DNA from: Cryptomeria japonica
Taxonomy: Eukaryota; Streptophyta; Pinopsida; Cupressales; Cupressaceae
Assembly: GCF_030272615.1 (NCBI RefSeq)
Contig: NC_081405.1
Span: 154,489,613 to 154,553,612, forward strand
Direction: 5' to 3'
Length of the DNA: 64,000 nt
Part shown: positions 33,853-46,206 of the stretch, in pieces
How the letters are laid out: every line of letters starts with the position of its first letter
How positions within the stretch are numbered: the stretch's first letter is position 1
Program-made: the position numbers and the translations under genes
The notes under the pieces: generated by a model
What the model was told of the DNA's origin: nothing
Seen by the model: the letters and a program-made list of their open reading frames with translations, nothing else
Databases searched by the model: none

Positions 33853-35245
33853 ATGTTTCAGTTATGCAAAAAATTACAATGGATCAAGGCAAAAATCGAA
33901 GTATGGAATACATCAGTTTTCAAAAATATTTTCCATTCAAAGGAGCAACTAGAGGATGGTATCAAACTCCTCAATGAAGACATCATTGCAAACGGCATAA
34001 ATGAGGAGTCTCACAAGCAGCAAAATAATCTGAATATGCAATTACAAGAAGTGCTGAAAAGAGAGGAGCTCTTTTGGAAGCAAAAATCTAGGGAAACTTG
34101 GCTACAAGATGGGGACAGAAACACAAAGTTCTTCCATGCGTCGATCAAAATGAAGAGAGCAAATAGCATAATTTCACAAATTAGAAATGAGGCAGGCCTC
34201 ATAGATAAATTCCATTTATTTGCTTGGGAGAAAGTTTGCTCCTCCAAAAAAAATTGGGGGATCAGGTATACCAAACTTTGAAGATAGAAACATTGCCCTA
34301 GGGGCTAACCTCGTGTGGAAGTTGTACTCGGACCCTACCTCTATCTGGGCTGCTATTATTAGAAGTAAGTACCTGGATTTGGAGGAACCAGAAAGAATCT
34401 TTACAGTACTAGATCCCCCAAAAGGTTCAATTATGTGGAACTTCCTTTTAAAATGTAGAGAGAGCTTGCTACCAAATCTTTCCTGGATTGTACATGATAG
34501 TAGATCGATAAGATTCTGGGAGGACTCATGGAATGACTATCCTCCTTTGGACAATATTATAGGGTTGAAGGACATTAAGGCAGCCTTACAAATCACGTGG
34601 GGACCTTTTTTAAGTAGCTATATCCACCCTTCTCTGATTAATGGTGGCTGGAAAGTGAGCTGGAAACACTTTGACAATATTTCAGCTCCTCATATGCAGA
34701 AACAACCACTAAAAGTGGAACTAAAGAATAGACTGATTTTTTACAAAGGGACACAAGACAAGCTGATTTGGCTCCCCTCCAAATCAGGGTCCTACACAGT
34801 AAAGAAGGGTTTTAAACAACTGTCCTCTCATGGTCATGCATCCCCTTCCAAGAAATTTTCATTTTGCTGGAAGGGTTGTGGCTTACAAAAGGCTAGATCA
34901 TTTGCATGGTTAGCCTTAAAGTGTAGAATCCTTACTAGTGATAGATTAACATTCTTAAGGATTGCTCAACCGTTTGAATGTGTATTTTATAAGCAGGAGA
35001 TTGAGACGGCTTGCCACCTTCTTCTTGAATGTGTAGTGGTGCAAGAATGCTGGAAATGGTTACTCAATAAACTAGGGTGGGCCTCTCCTTTACAATCGTC
35101 TTTACTTGAGGGTTTTGGCTCATGGCCTAAACTTTTTGTTGATTTGTTCTTTGCAGTTATTTGGGAAATGGCTCCTACTATTCTCATTTGGAACATTTGG
35201 TGGGAAAGGAACAGGCGTATATTCCGAAAAGTTCAGGATATGTAA
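33853..35245 (+). pseudogene. LINE ORF2 linker joined to zinc-finger region, RT deleted
   Basis: The first part (33853-34215) is the normal segment between endonuclease and RT, ending KSRETWLQDGDRNTKFFHAS and SIISQIRNEAG. At about 34215 it jumps directly to sequence normally found after RT (IGGSGIPNFEDRNIALGANL, FWEDSWNDYPPL, KLIWLPSKSGSYTVKKGF, and zf-RVT-like ACHLLLECVVVQECWKWL). All fingers-palm motifs are absent, so roughly 1.5 kb is deleted in a single event. Confidence 0.9.
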
Positions 35246-35257
35246 GACAAAATAGAA

Positions 35258-35881
35258 ATGACAATTGCAGAATCAGTCAATGCACATACAAATAAGTTCA
35301 AAAAATTGGATTCACTTTTGACATCATGGGATAATAATCTCATGTCAGGTTGGAAACATCTGAAACTCCCTTTAAAAGGAAGTCTAATGGTAAATGCTCA
35401 CACAAGGATCAATAGAAAAGAAATCAGATGGAGGCCCCCTCAGAAGAGCTTCCTCAAGCTAAATTTTGATGGGGCTGCGAAGGGAAATTCGTGGGTGTCA
35501 GGAATTGGGTGTGTTCTCAGAGATCACACAGGTCAACTTGTGAGAGCAGGGTATGCAAGAATTCCGAATGGCACAAACAATGTGGTAGAGGCCAGAGCTT
35601 TGTTATTCGGTATCAACTTTGCAATAATAGAGCAAGTCCAATTTCTAGAAATCGAAGGGGATTCCATGAATATCATTTCATCTTTAAAAACATTTTATGC
35701 ACCCAATTGGAAAATAGATTACATCATTCAAGAAGCTAGAGAGAGGATTTCACTTCTAGCAAGATATAACATTGTCCATTGTTATAGGGAAGCTAATCAA
35801 CTAGCAAAATTTATTGGCCAACAAGGGATGCAAATCAATTGTGGAGGAGAAATTCCTTTCATCTTTACAGGTGTAGGATGA
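35258..35881 (+). pseudogene. LINE RNase H domain
   Basis: The open frame contains KLNFDGAAKGNSWVSGIGCV, NNVVEARALLFGINFA, LEIEGDSMNIISSLK and VHCYREANQLAKFIG. The three acidic positions of the RNase H core are present, but the last motif (usually NxxADxLA) is altered. A frameshift separates it from the preceding segment. Confidence 0.9.
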
Positions 35882-37793
35882 TGAGTGTCTCAGATCACAA
35901 ATGATCTCTGATGCTAGATCTTTTCCTAATTAGACTGATATGCTTAATGTCTTTGTCTTTGTTGCAGTTCCTATTCTCCTCCACCAGGGCAGTTGTTCTC
36001 TGATTTCTTTCCTCATAAACATGGGAAGTAATACTTGAATTAACAAAATTTGCTCTTCCCGATGTCAAGTTGGCTTTCGGGATCTCTAGTGGCGCCTTTT
36101 ATGCTTATGTGGCTGGATAATAAAGATTGGGAATGTACTATATTCTACTGTCTTTTCAATTTTCCCCGTGTGTAATTACCTCTCACAAGGAAGTTCTCTT
36201 TATGGCCTTTTTTGGAGAAAGCTTCTATCTGGAAACTTGGTCTCTATCTCATTACTCCATATGAGATAGGCATCTTTTCCTATTTCAAGGGTTGGATTTA
36301 TGCACGAGTTCACAGCATTTAGTGTTTTCTTGGTGCAGGGTGATGATGTCGTGGTGTACAAACTAGGGACACTTGGAGATGGCCGACTAAGCTTACACAA
36401 ATCCTTTGCTAGTCGCTTGTGTTGAGGTCCTCTCGACGCCTCTCGACGACAGATAAAATTTATTTCATATGTTCGGATCAAATTAATATGGCTCTCCAGG
36501 TGCCTTATCAATCATTCCTTTTCTCTCATCTCTTTCGGCTTTATGGCTCTCAGAATTGCTTTGCAGGGTAGATTTCTCGTTTTCTGGTTGCAGGGGAATG
36601 CTTTACCTTTCTGCCTTAACTAAGCCTTTGCTATTCCCTATCTCAATGTTGATTGGGCGGTCCGCAGAATTATCGGGGAAGATTGGTTATTTGCTAATCC
36701 CCTCGCTCCCCCCTCAGTGGTTGTGTCGCAGTTGGCATCAATGGTTATGGATTTATCCGTCTCGTCAGACCTCACCAAACTCTTAATTGGCTCCTTAGCA
36801 CACACCTCCTTGTTCACATGGGAGGAATTAAATTCTCAGCTTGCCAACTATGACATTCTCAGTGGTGATGGAAGGATTGGTGGGGTCTTCAACAGGGTTG
36901 ACATTATGTAGGATTCGATTGCAAGGTCAGTTTATATTTCCCTCATGAATGGTCTGAGATATACTTCTCTTGCCCCTTTCCTTCACTGGATGCAATCATA
37001 TGCGGCTCAGATTAGGGAACCTTTGTTCTCAGAGACAATCTCTAAATTCAACGCTCTGTGGGAACTATATTCTCATGCTCTGATTGACCCCCACAGCTAT
37101 TGGCTCTCTTTTCCTCTTCCAATAGACATTGCCTCGTCTCAAGAGTTAGGAAATAGGTTTTAAATTTTTGAATGAAGGCCTTTAGCACCATTTTTCCTCG
37201 ATGATTGGGTAAGCTTCATCAACTCTGCTCTCTGTCTTGAAGCTTCAGTTGCAGTTCTTCCTTTTGGGCTTGGTTCGAAATCAGGAGTACAACCTCTTTT
37301 GGATAATGGTCGGGGAAGGTTTCAGAGCTACATGGGTCTTTTGGCTGCCGTCCATTGCTTGTTGTTCCTGCCAATGCTTCTCAATTGTTCTACCTCGATG
37401 TTTCACTATCTGTGCCCCGGTTTTGAGAGGTTTTTGAAAAATTGATCTTGGGTCTGTGGCAAAGGTATTTCATTTGGCCCATTTTCTTTTGGATTGGCAC
37501 TCTGCAATTGTGCTTGGCTAGTAGCTCGACTAGTAGATATAATTTTAGTAGTTGACCTTCTGCTCTTGTAATAGAGATTCAACTACATGGTGTTTTGCTA
37601 TGGCCTGTATATTGTCATATCTGGGTTTTTTGTCATCCTTTTTTGTTAGTGGATGGCTCTTCAGATTAGACGCCTTGTCTAGTTCGAATCTAAGATTTGA
37701 GGGTGTTCTTTCCCCTCAGCTCTTTTCTCCTATGTAAAATTCTTTTTATAATATTAATATATTATAGGCCTTGGCCTTTTGTTAAAAAAAAAA
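35882..37793 (+). other. 3' region of the LINE with unidentified coding tail
   Basis: T/C-rich sequence without an intact gene. Several short frames look protein-like (for example VVSQLASMVMDLSVSSDLTK then FTWEELNSQLANYDILSGDG at 36717-36911), so an extra C-terminal region may have existed, as in the other LINE. It ends in the poly(A) run at 37784-37793. Confidence 0.5.
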
Positions 37794-38810
37794 TTAATCA
37801 CAAATCTTCATATTGCTCTTTATCGAGAATATTGAAACCAACATTTGGTTCCATTTTATTTGAACGACAATTAGTTGCAATGCCACTCTCACTAATCGTG
37901 TCATATGTAGAAGTTGCCTCATCTATAGAGACTGTGTAATATCCCCTTCTTCAATAATCCAATCTTTAATTATAATATGCAACATTTTTTTGATATAAAA
38001 GTACAGTTTTCCAGGCATGTTGTTCAAAAACATAAAATCAAGAATTTAGGGATAGGATAGGTCTACAGTCCCTAGAACATAAAAACTCTACCCAATCTCT
38101 AACTATAATGTGCAGATAAGTTGCTGGTATTAGCGTAGGGATGGCTACGAGTTTGGGTATGCCAATATGATAATTTTTTTCCCTAGGCACAAGTATTGGT
38201 TTGTGTGTGTATAATATATATAGAATAAATAATTTATATATTAATAATTAAAAATCTACATTAAATATTCAAAAATATTAATTTTTAATATATTAAAAGT
38301 TGATATTAAAAAATTAAAGCAAAAAAATAAAATAAAATTATATTATATTAAATTAAAACACAATAAAATTTATATCAATCCACACCAATATCACATTGTG
38401 TGGATAAATCCATAGTTTTGTGCTTGGATTGTGTATACCTAAAGATCAAACATAGAAATTTGGGCTGCAGCGTAAATATTAATACCCTCAAATCCTACCA
38501 AAGACAAGACATCACATCAGCACAGATTTATTCCATCATGGCACTCGGTGGTGACCCTCATACCTCTCGATGGCAATTGTGGACTGGTCATACACCAATG
38601 GAAAAAGCGTTTGTCTGCTACCCTACAAATTTAAGGCGAGTTTCAGCAAATTTCATACATTTTCTATTAGTTCGCCGAATTTCGAACTTGAAGCCGAAAA
38701 TTCAGATATAGATATATATATATAGAGCAACACTCATAATTGTCAATAAACAAAATATATAAGTACCTCAGAATTTGTAATACAGAAAATGATTAAAATT
38801 TTGTAATCCA

Positions 38811-38846
<36 letters not shown>

Positions 38847-39180
38847 GGATGTATGTATGTATGTGTATGTGTATGTATGTATGTATATACTTATAATTGT
38901 CAATAAACAAAATATTTAAGTACCTCAGAATTTGTAATACAGAAAATGATTATAATTTCGTAATCCAGTGATTTTTCAAATGTCAATACAAAATGATAAT
39001 TATGATCAATATTCAATAATCACAAATCTTCAAATTGCTCTTTATCCAGCATATTGAAGTCAACATTTGGTTCCATTTTATGTGAACCACAATTAGTTGC
39101 AATACCACTCTCACTGATCATGTCATATGTAGAAGCTGCCTCATCTATAGAGACTATGTGTAATGTCACCTTCTTTGATC
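37794..39180 (-). repeat. Repeat X: right part of copy 1 and copy 2
   Basis: 37794-37955 completes copy 1, and 37956-39180 is a second copy. Both carry a minus-strand C-terminal tail: SIDEATSTYDTISESGIATN in copy 1, nearly the same in copy 2, each ending with a stop after QYEDL or QFEDL. Copy 2 is enlarged by an AT-rich stretch (38230-38725) and by a microsatellite flanked by a 75-bp duplication (38737-38813 and 38895-38968). Confidence 0.6.
38814..38890. repeat. AT and ATGT microsatellite
   Basis: A run of AT dinucleotides (about 38814-38842) is followed by ATGT-type tetranucleotides (about 38845-38888). It lies between two copies of the same repeat-X segment. Confidence 0.9.
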
Positions 39181-39566
39181 CAGGTGTTCGGGAAAGACCC
39201 CTTAGCCTACTTCATTCTCGTATACTAATTCATGGGCTTGGAGAGGGAATATTTTAATTAATTAAATTTAAGATGTCTTATATTATTATTAATTTTTTAG
39301 ACAACTTAGTTTAATTAATTATTTATTTAAATGATGACCATGTGCATTAAAGTATTTTCAAGGTCCCAAGGTGAATTAAAAATTAAAAGGGTGACTTTAT
39401 TCAGTTTAACAATAAAAGTTCTTAAAAGTTCACAAACGAGATATAAAAGTAGTTGCAAAAGAAGAAAAAGAACATCTTTTGGCCATTTCATATTATAAAT
39501 ACAAATTATACACACACACAAACCCATACTTGTGCCCAGGGAAAAAATTCTCGTACTAGCATACCC

Positions 39567-40497
39567 AAACCCGTAGCCATCTCCACACCAAGACCAGCAG
39601 CTTATCTGCATGTTAAAGTTAGAGAGTGGATTGAGTTTCTATTTTCTAGGGAGTGTAGCCCTATCATCTCCCTCAATTCTTGATTTTATGTTTATCAACT
39701 ACAGGAATGGAATGAAGCTTTCTAGATGGTATATACCTATAATTTAGAAGGTATTATACCATAGTTCACAAACATGGACTTGGTAAAAGATTAAAAGACT
39801 CAAATTTGACTTGGAATTGGCAACTCGACAAAAGCTCAAGAAACTTTGGCAAGTTAAAATATACTTAAATTCCTTTAAAAAACATAATTTTTATGCCAAA
39901 CATAGTTAAAAAAAAATGTATCAAATGAGTGTATAAAGCATTGGGGAAGTGTTTTTTTTAATATTTGATTACAAAACAAAGTACACTATCCCATCATGAT
40001 ATAGATAATATAGCCACTTGATAAATATGATATGTATTATGAACTTATATTGGGCAGTTGAATACAAAAGGAGTACAGTATCATATCTTGTTGCAAATAC
40101 AATTCCCAACTAAAAAATATATATGTATTATGCATTTATGATGATTGCCATGGAAAAACATTATCATAAATTGCATATCTAGGCAAATTATAACAATTTA
40201 CATTTTTCTCTTGTTCTAGTAAAAAATTGGGGCAAGAGCTTGTTTCTTGTAATTAGCTACAACTCTATGCTCATATTAGAAGGTTGTGGCTCCACCTTGG
40301 AAGTAGATGGCAATGATTCCTCCTCTCCCTCATATTCAATATGATTTGCAACGATGTCATATAAACCAAAATCTTTTATTTTAACTACACCCTCCATAGC
40401 TTACCTCTTAAAATCAGCAATCTCTTATTTTATAAACATGGGGGCCTCATGTTCAAATATGTTTAAAAAGATCAAAAAGCATGGATTTTTTCCTGCA
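39567..40497 (-). repeat. Dispersed repeat Y, copy 1
   Basis: A 931-bp segment in direct repeat with 46207-47138 at roughly 90 percent identity by eye. On the minus strand, 40260-40400 reads as an acidic protein tail (DIVANHIEYEGEEESLPSTS to NMSIEL then stop). Its low-coordinate end overlaps sequence shared with repeat X. It is probably the 3' end of a DNA transposon or retroelement gene. Confidence 0.65.
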
Positions 40498-41233
40498 TGT
40501 TGGTCAACAGATTTGTCATCTAACTCTATATTCTCTCACCCACAAAGGTTACAACTGAAATTAATAGTTGAGTCAGGTGTAATTATATTTTACACCTACT
40601 CTTTGTTAATTTTACAAGGTGCAGATACCTTCTAATAATATACAAAGAATAAACTCCACGTATGCTTTTAACCAGAAAGAAAATAAGGCAGAGCTTTTAA
40701 CCAGAAAGCTTTAAAAGGTAAAAATCACAACAGAATTATAATTGAATAGAATACAAAGATCCTACCCCAAAATACTAAGATTTATAACATCCAAAACATC
40801 ACTATTCCATTTGTCCAAAACCAAAACATTCATAGCAATATGCATATGCAATTTTCATAAACCATTCAACATATACCAAGAAAAGATAATCCAAACAGCA
40901 AAGTATTCAACATAGAAAGAATAAACAATCAATCAACCATAACTCAAAATTTATGATCCATGAAACTGCATTCAGATTTCTTTCATTAATATATATTCAA
41001 AATAGTCAAATATTTGCAAACTAGCAAAAAGATCTTATTTATTGTCATCCATCTAAAATATATAGATATCCATCACAATATTTGTCTTGATACTAACGGC
41101 CTCTTGAAGATGACCGTTTCTAAAGCAACTTAAAAGTCATAACATAATATAAAATAAGACAACGACCCCCCAAAGCCAATAGTTTTTGGTGCCCAATCAA
41201 GAAATAAATATAAAAACATCAATAAAACAAGAT
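40498..41233. other. AT-rich sequence, nothing recognised
   Basis: No coding, repeat or promoter signal that I can support. Confidence 0.5.
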
Positions 41234-43516
41234 TTAATTAATGATGATGGCCCCTCCATCTCTGACTCCTTCTCCACACGGTGCCTCCTCCGCAACATCA
41301 CTTACAGGTTCTTCTTGCGTTGCTCGTGCCAACATCTTTGCTCTATATGTCCTGCACTTGGAGATGATTGGTGTTACAAAATTAGCATTGGGGTTTCTTG
41401 TGATATTAACCCACAACTTATATTTACTTAACTCCAGATCCACTTCTATAATTTTCGGGCGTATATCAACTTCATTTTTAAAGTTTGGGAGATAAGATGC
41501 CAAATTCTTCAGGGTCTCCATTGTCTTTTCATTCACCCTTTCGGCAAACAATTCCTCATCCATCGTTGTCTTGAAACTCTGGCCTACATCGGTGCTCTTA
41601 TGTAGCTTATCTCCATCTTCTTCAAACATGTTTATCTCCAAAGTAGACAAGTGATGCGTTAAATCATTGACGTCTTGTCGAGATTGTGCCAAGGTTGACC
41701 TTATTTAAGTGTCTTGCTCATTGATTATGGAGAGTTTCCACTCCAACATATCTACCCACATGGCAGATTCGTTCTCATTCTGATTGCTGATTATTCCTTC
41801 ATTAATTAAAAGGCTCAAGGGTAACTCCCTAACTTCTTGTAATTCATGAAGGATCATTGACAAATTATATTTCTCCCTTTTAACATTTTGCAAATCATTG
41901 TTCTAGGTTTTCTTCTTTGATATTAGAGCGTATGCTCTCATAGATTCCTCGATGCATACTATTCCATCAAGCATAAGTTTACTAAACCAATTATCCATTG
42001 CCAAGGTGACGGATTAACTCCTTTTGATTTGTTTCAATTTATTGGGGTCCAACCCCTTAATGGGAATACTTACAGTTTGATCCGTGGACTAGTCATTCAT
42101 TTGCGAAATGGACTGAATAAAGGAAGTTAAGTGCTCACTTGTTTTTGTAGTATTAAGTTCTTTTGTACCACTAGTTTGACTCTTTTTGACAATGCATCCG
42201 CAGAGAATTTCACGTGATAGATGTCCCCCTCAATAGTAGCCAAACCCATATCCACTCTACTTAAGCTAAAGTCTAGCTGTGTGACTTCATGTTCATTCTT
42301 ATCTCCGATAGGGTTTGCGATTTCCAAGAATCTGTGACCAGAGATAGGGTCAGTAATCATTGTAGACATTCTTCTGGCCTTCTTAGGCATGGGGCTATCC
42401 TGTAACAACTTAGCCATTGTGTCCACTTCTATATCTAGCATGGAAGTATACCCCCCCTTCTTCACTACAACCTTCTTTAGCCATGGGGGAGAGGTAACAA
42501 CAAATGAACTGGGAACATTGGTTATTGTATTAGTGGGTGGTGGAGGTGTAGAATCATTAGTAGCGGAATCACCAAGCATGGAGAAATCAAGAGTGTGTTG
42601 GAAATATTATCTCTACCAATTTGGTGGAAGATAAAAGAATCATTCTCTTGGGTAGTGCCTACAATAGTTGACAAATTGTCAAGTGTAGGAGAAATAGGAA
42701 CATAAGCTTCCTTGTCTGCTTTTCCTTTGGAGGATGTTGGTGCATCTTCCTTGCGTATGGATTTCAGCTTCACGCTATCTCCTGGTTGCTCTCCACCTCC
42801 AGACTAGGAATTACTTATTTGAGGAGTGGGAGTTGAGAAGGTTGGAGCCTTAGAGGTGGTAGGATTCTGAGATGCACTCTGTTTCGGGCTTGGTGTGATG
42901 CAGAGGAACTAGCGCATTCCTTTGTTTCTTCTCAACCCACCTCCTTGTTCTTTCCACCACATGTGAGGTTCTGTGTTCTATATCCATGGTCTCCTTATTT
43001 GACCAAGAGAGCTGTGAGAGGGGTCCAAGAGCAATATTTTGATAGATTTCATCAACCATTTCCGAACCATCATCAACCAGATTTTTAAGAATGAAAAGAG
43101 GTAACTTTAAGGCATTGACTTGATTTAGGGTCAACCTCATGTAATCTCTTTTCTGTACCTTCCAGCCATCTAGGCAATCTTCCCAGTAGTCTTCTAATCA
43201 TGGATGATGCTTGAACATAACCCTTACTGTCATAGTAAGATCTCTGTGATAGAAACTGAAAATTGAATTTCAATCAAACTTTCTTTGCCGTTTTGGCAGC
43301 CTCATTTCTCTTGCAAGTGGAATCTGTCAAGGAAATGGGAAATGATTATCCCTTTTTCTTCATGCGATCTACATATTTGACATTTACCCGTGCCATCTGG
43401 CGGCACACTTCCAGGAACACAAATAATTAGAAACATATTTAGGCAATTTATATGGGGCAGTTTCAAAACCCCTAATTCTCACGTAGGGGAAACTGTCAAA
43501 CTAAATGAAATGGCTG

Positions 43517-44326
43517 TGTAGACACCTAAATTCGTCCTGTCTAATTAAATAAATATTTTTTATTTATTTAATTGTTTTATCCTAAGTCTTCTATTAATTA
43601 AATAAATCTTTATTTATTTAATTAATTCATTTATCATTTTCTAGCCTTTTTCCTCATTTAAATAAATACATTTATTTATTTAAATACATTTATTTATTTA
43701 AATACATTTATTTATTTAAATTATCTTTTTCCTAAATTAAATAAATATTTTTTATTTATTTAATTGATCCCATTTCCTCTATTAATTAAATAAATCTTTA
43801 TTTATTTAATTAATTCATTAGCCTTTTCTACCCATGACACATGTCATTCATCTCTTAATTCCTACACTACCTACCCTTTCATTATTTTCTTATTTCTTCT
43901 ACCTACCTTTTAATCCTAGCTGACCATTTATCTTTTACACCTCTTAATCTTATCCCTTCATTTCTTACAGTGTCTTCTATATAAGGAGATACTTCCTTCA
44001 TTATCAACCCTCAACTATGCATTCAAACTTTCATATGCAATCAAGCCTACTTGCAACCACATTTCCGTTCTTTGTTGAGCTCTTGTGCACACATAAAATC
44101 TGAGAGCAAATATATCAAGCAAGGTCAATGGAGATAGGAAGAATGGAGATTCAAACCCTAGTGGACATGTGATGGTATAATCTTTTTGATTTTGTTGATT
44201 TGCATTGTTTTAGGTAATCTTCATATGTTATGGTGGATCTTTGTTGTTGTTAGGCTAGGGTTTTGTGGTTGAATTCATTTAGTCTTTCAATATTGTTGTT
44301 CCATTATCCACTTTTCACCATATGTA
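43517..44326 (+). repeat. Solo LTR with GGCTG target duplication
   Basis: This 810-bp segment starts TGTAGACACCTAAATTCG and ends CACCATATGTA, flanked by GGCTG at 43512-43516 and 44327-44331. Removing it with one GGCTG restores the homology of the interrupted pseudogene to the giant-LTR protein (YGSHFI next to FDSFPYVRIRG). A plus-strand TATA box (TATATAAGG) is at 43978. The last base pair is TA rather than CA, probably a C-to-T change. The U3-like half holds five AT-rich palindromes. Confidence 0.85.
43543..43815. repeat. Cluster of five AT-rich palindromes in the solo LTR
   Basis: Palindromes of about 30-35 bp built on AATTAAATAAAT and its complement lie at about 43543-43573, 43593-43626, 43657-43685, 43735-43765 and 43781-43815. 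The first two and last two appear to be duplicated as a pair. They lie upstream of the TATA box. Confidence 0.85.
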
Positions 44327-45330
44327 GGCTGCCATACTGCGTCACCAGGGCTGTAGCTTCTGAAGAAAACCTCTTTTCACTTAATTACTACCCTCAGAAA
44401 GGTGTCATTGACACAAAGATAATTCTTCATCCCTGGCCTCTTTTGTAACTATGGGAAGTACTCATACACAGGCATATCTGGCATTGGAGACTCTATGGTT
44501 TGTAAGCCGAGCCAAGCCATTTCTTACTAGCAAGGATACATCAATAACGAGCACATATGGAAAGACTCCCTCCGGCTATAACTAGCTAGCTGTTCGTGCA
44601 AATGATGGCTTATTAGCCTCACCCAGTTAATGCAGTTATTATCACTACAGATAACTATCATGAATTGGCACATCTAGAAAGGAAACTCTTCCGATTTGGC
44701 ACTTCCCAGAACACAGTGCAAAAGGGTAATTGCATTAGAAATTTCATCTTTGAAATGACCCCTTTTGAGAAGTGAATGGAGTCTAGACTTGCGCTTCCTT
44801 TTAACATTTAGCTAGTTAGTTGCAATTTGACTCAGGCACCATTCTCTTTTGTCAGGAAAATAATTCCACTCGGACTTTACAGATATATTCACAAATTACT
44901 CCCATTCAAGAAGCTTCAGCACTTGGGACACAACTTCAGGGTCAATTTTGACAAATATTGAACCACTAGAAGTTCGAATCTCATGGGACTCAGGGTGGTC
45001 ACAAGAAACAATTAATTCAGGACAAGGAAGGACATGTGGAAAACCATTGGCTTACAGAAGGCCACTCTCTACGAATTTATTTGCAATGGGGGAGGTAGAT
45101 TCTTCCCTCATTCTTCTACGAATACCATTGAGACTCACATTACCTAACTCTGTGTCCAACACATCGTCTAGACCATTCTCGATATAGGGTGACATTGAGG
45201 AGGTTGGGGTTTGAAATTGGTGGTATAAGAAGAAGTTTATTAAGGACTCTGTAATTCTGGTTGGCAAGGGATTTCTATATACTAGAATTCCGCCAAGCAG
45301 ACTCATGAGGAAACTCCCAATTAACCACAC

Positions 45331-46206
45331 TGGCTAGCTTCTGAAAAAGCTTCATTTCTAATTTAAAGGAGAGAGGAAAAAGAAAGAAATCTTTAGCCTA
45401 ACCTATTCTTGTGTGTGCTTGCAAATTTTCCTTCATCGTGAAAACTTGAAACTTCTCTCTACTAGCTCCTCAAGATGAAATGAGTTTTTTGAAGTGGTAT
45501 CACCCTTTTTATGGAGGAGCATGAAATTCATTTAGTTTCGTGGCAGGAAAACTGTCCTTCTCTTTCCAAAACTGTGCCAACATACTTGCATATCTTTCTC
45601 CACTTAACCAATCATTAATGAATCATACTTGATAGTACGTTAGAATGATCGCTCCTCGAAGAATGAGAAATCTCTTAAGTCGGGACGTCGATCACTTTTT
45701 GAACTCTTGAACCGTAACTATCAAGGGTATCTGGGTTAGGAAATCTTTGAACTGGCCGACTACAAAGACAATACCGACACAGGTGACCGATGACAAGACA
45801 CACCAAAGAGTATTCAGATGATCGACAAATTGAGGAACTTATGAACAAACAAATGAAGGGGGTATGAAGGTTCAAAATGCACTCGACTGACCGACATAAA
45901 GACTTCTTTAGTACACATGACCAACAATAAGGACTTAAGTGTATAGAATGGTCGAGTGATCGACGATTCAATGAACTTTTGTACCATGAACATTGGGTTT
46001 GAAATCTTAAAATTTTGCTGACTAGTTACAAAACTTGGACAAAGGGACAACTAGGAAACATGACTTAGTGACAAAATGAAGGCTAGTAAATACTGAGGGT
46101 AGGGTTTGGACCAAAACTTGGGTTCCAAAAAGGGGATAAAAAATTTCAAAAATTTAGAGTAATACTACATACAATTAGTTTGTGTATTATACATTTATTG
46201 TAATGT
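45331..46206. other. Upstream flank of the diverged pseudogene, no gene
   Basis: ATAAAAAGGG on the minus strand near 45510 could be a TATA element for the pseudogene. 45640-46000 is rich in GACCGAC-like words but has no ends or frame I can define. Confidence 0.35.

Larger units (their letters stand above)
29423..37793 (+). mobile_element. LINE without RT domain
   Basis: Plus-strand LINE with ORF1 remnants, endonuclease, zinc-finger region, RNase H, about 1.9 kb of 3' sequence and a poly(A) run at 37784-37793. It was inserted into repeat X: flanking X sequence is continuous in the second X copy. No long target duplication is evident. The RT domain is missing, a solo LTR lies at 31118-32080, and part of ORF1 is duplicated. 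It is unrelated in detail to the minus-strand LINE at 3340-25136. Confidence 0.88.
41234..45330 (-). pseudogene. Diverged relative of the giant-LTR protein
   Basis: Reading the minus strand from 45330 with stops and frameshifts gives segments that line up in order with the intact protein at 13794-17015. ANKFVESGLL matches ARRIIESGII. PELIVSC matches HELMIEC. INWVRLISHHLHEQL matches IHWARIISHCLDVQL. KNYLCVNDTF matches KNYKLVNDTF. APYKLPKY matches PPYMLPRY. RTRRWVEKKQ matches CTRRWVDVQH. PKKARRMSTMITD matches KKKATKMSKMIRD. Identity is low, about a quarter to a third by eye, so this is a separate older lineage. No palindrome array or giant LTR ends are visible around it. A solo LTR splits it at 43517-44326. 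Confidence 0.8.

Noticed and set aside
45640-46050. Protein-like minus-strand ORFs and GACCGAC repeats
   Set aside because: Frames are short and overlapping with no recognisable domain. The word repeats are irregular.
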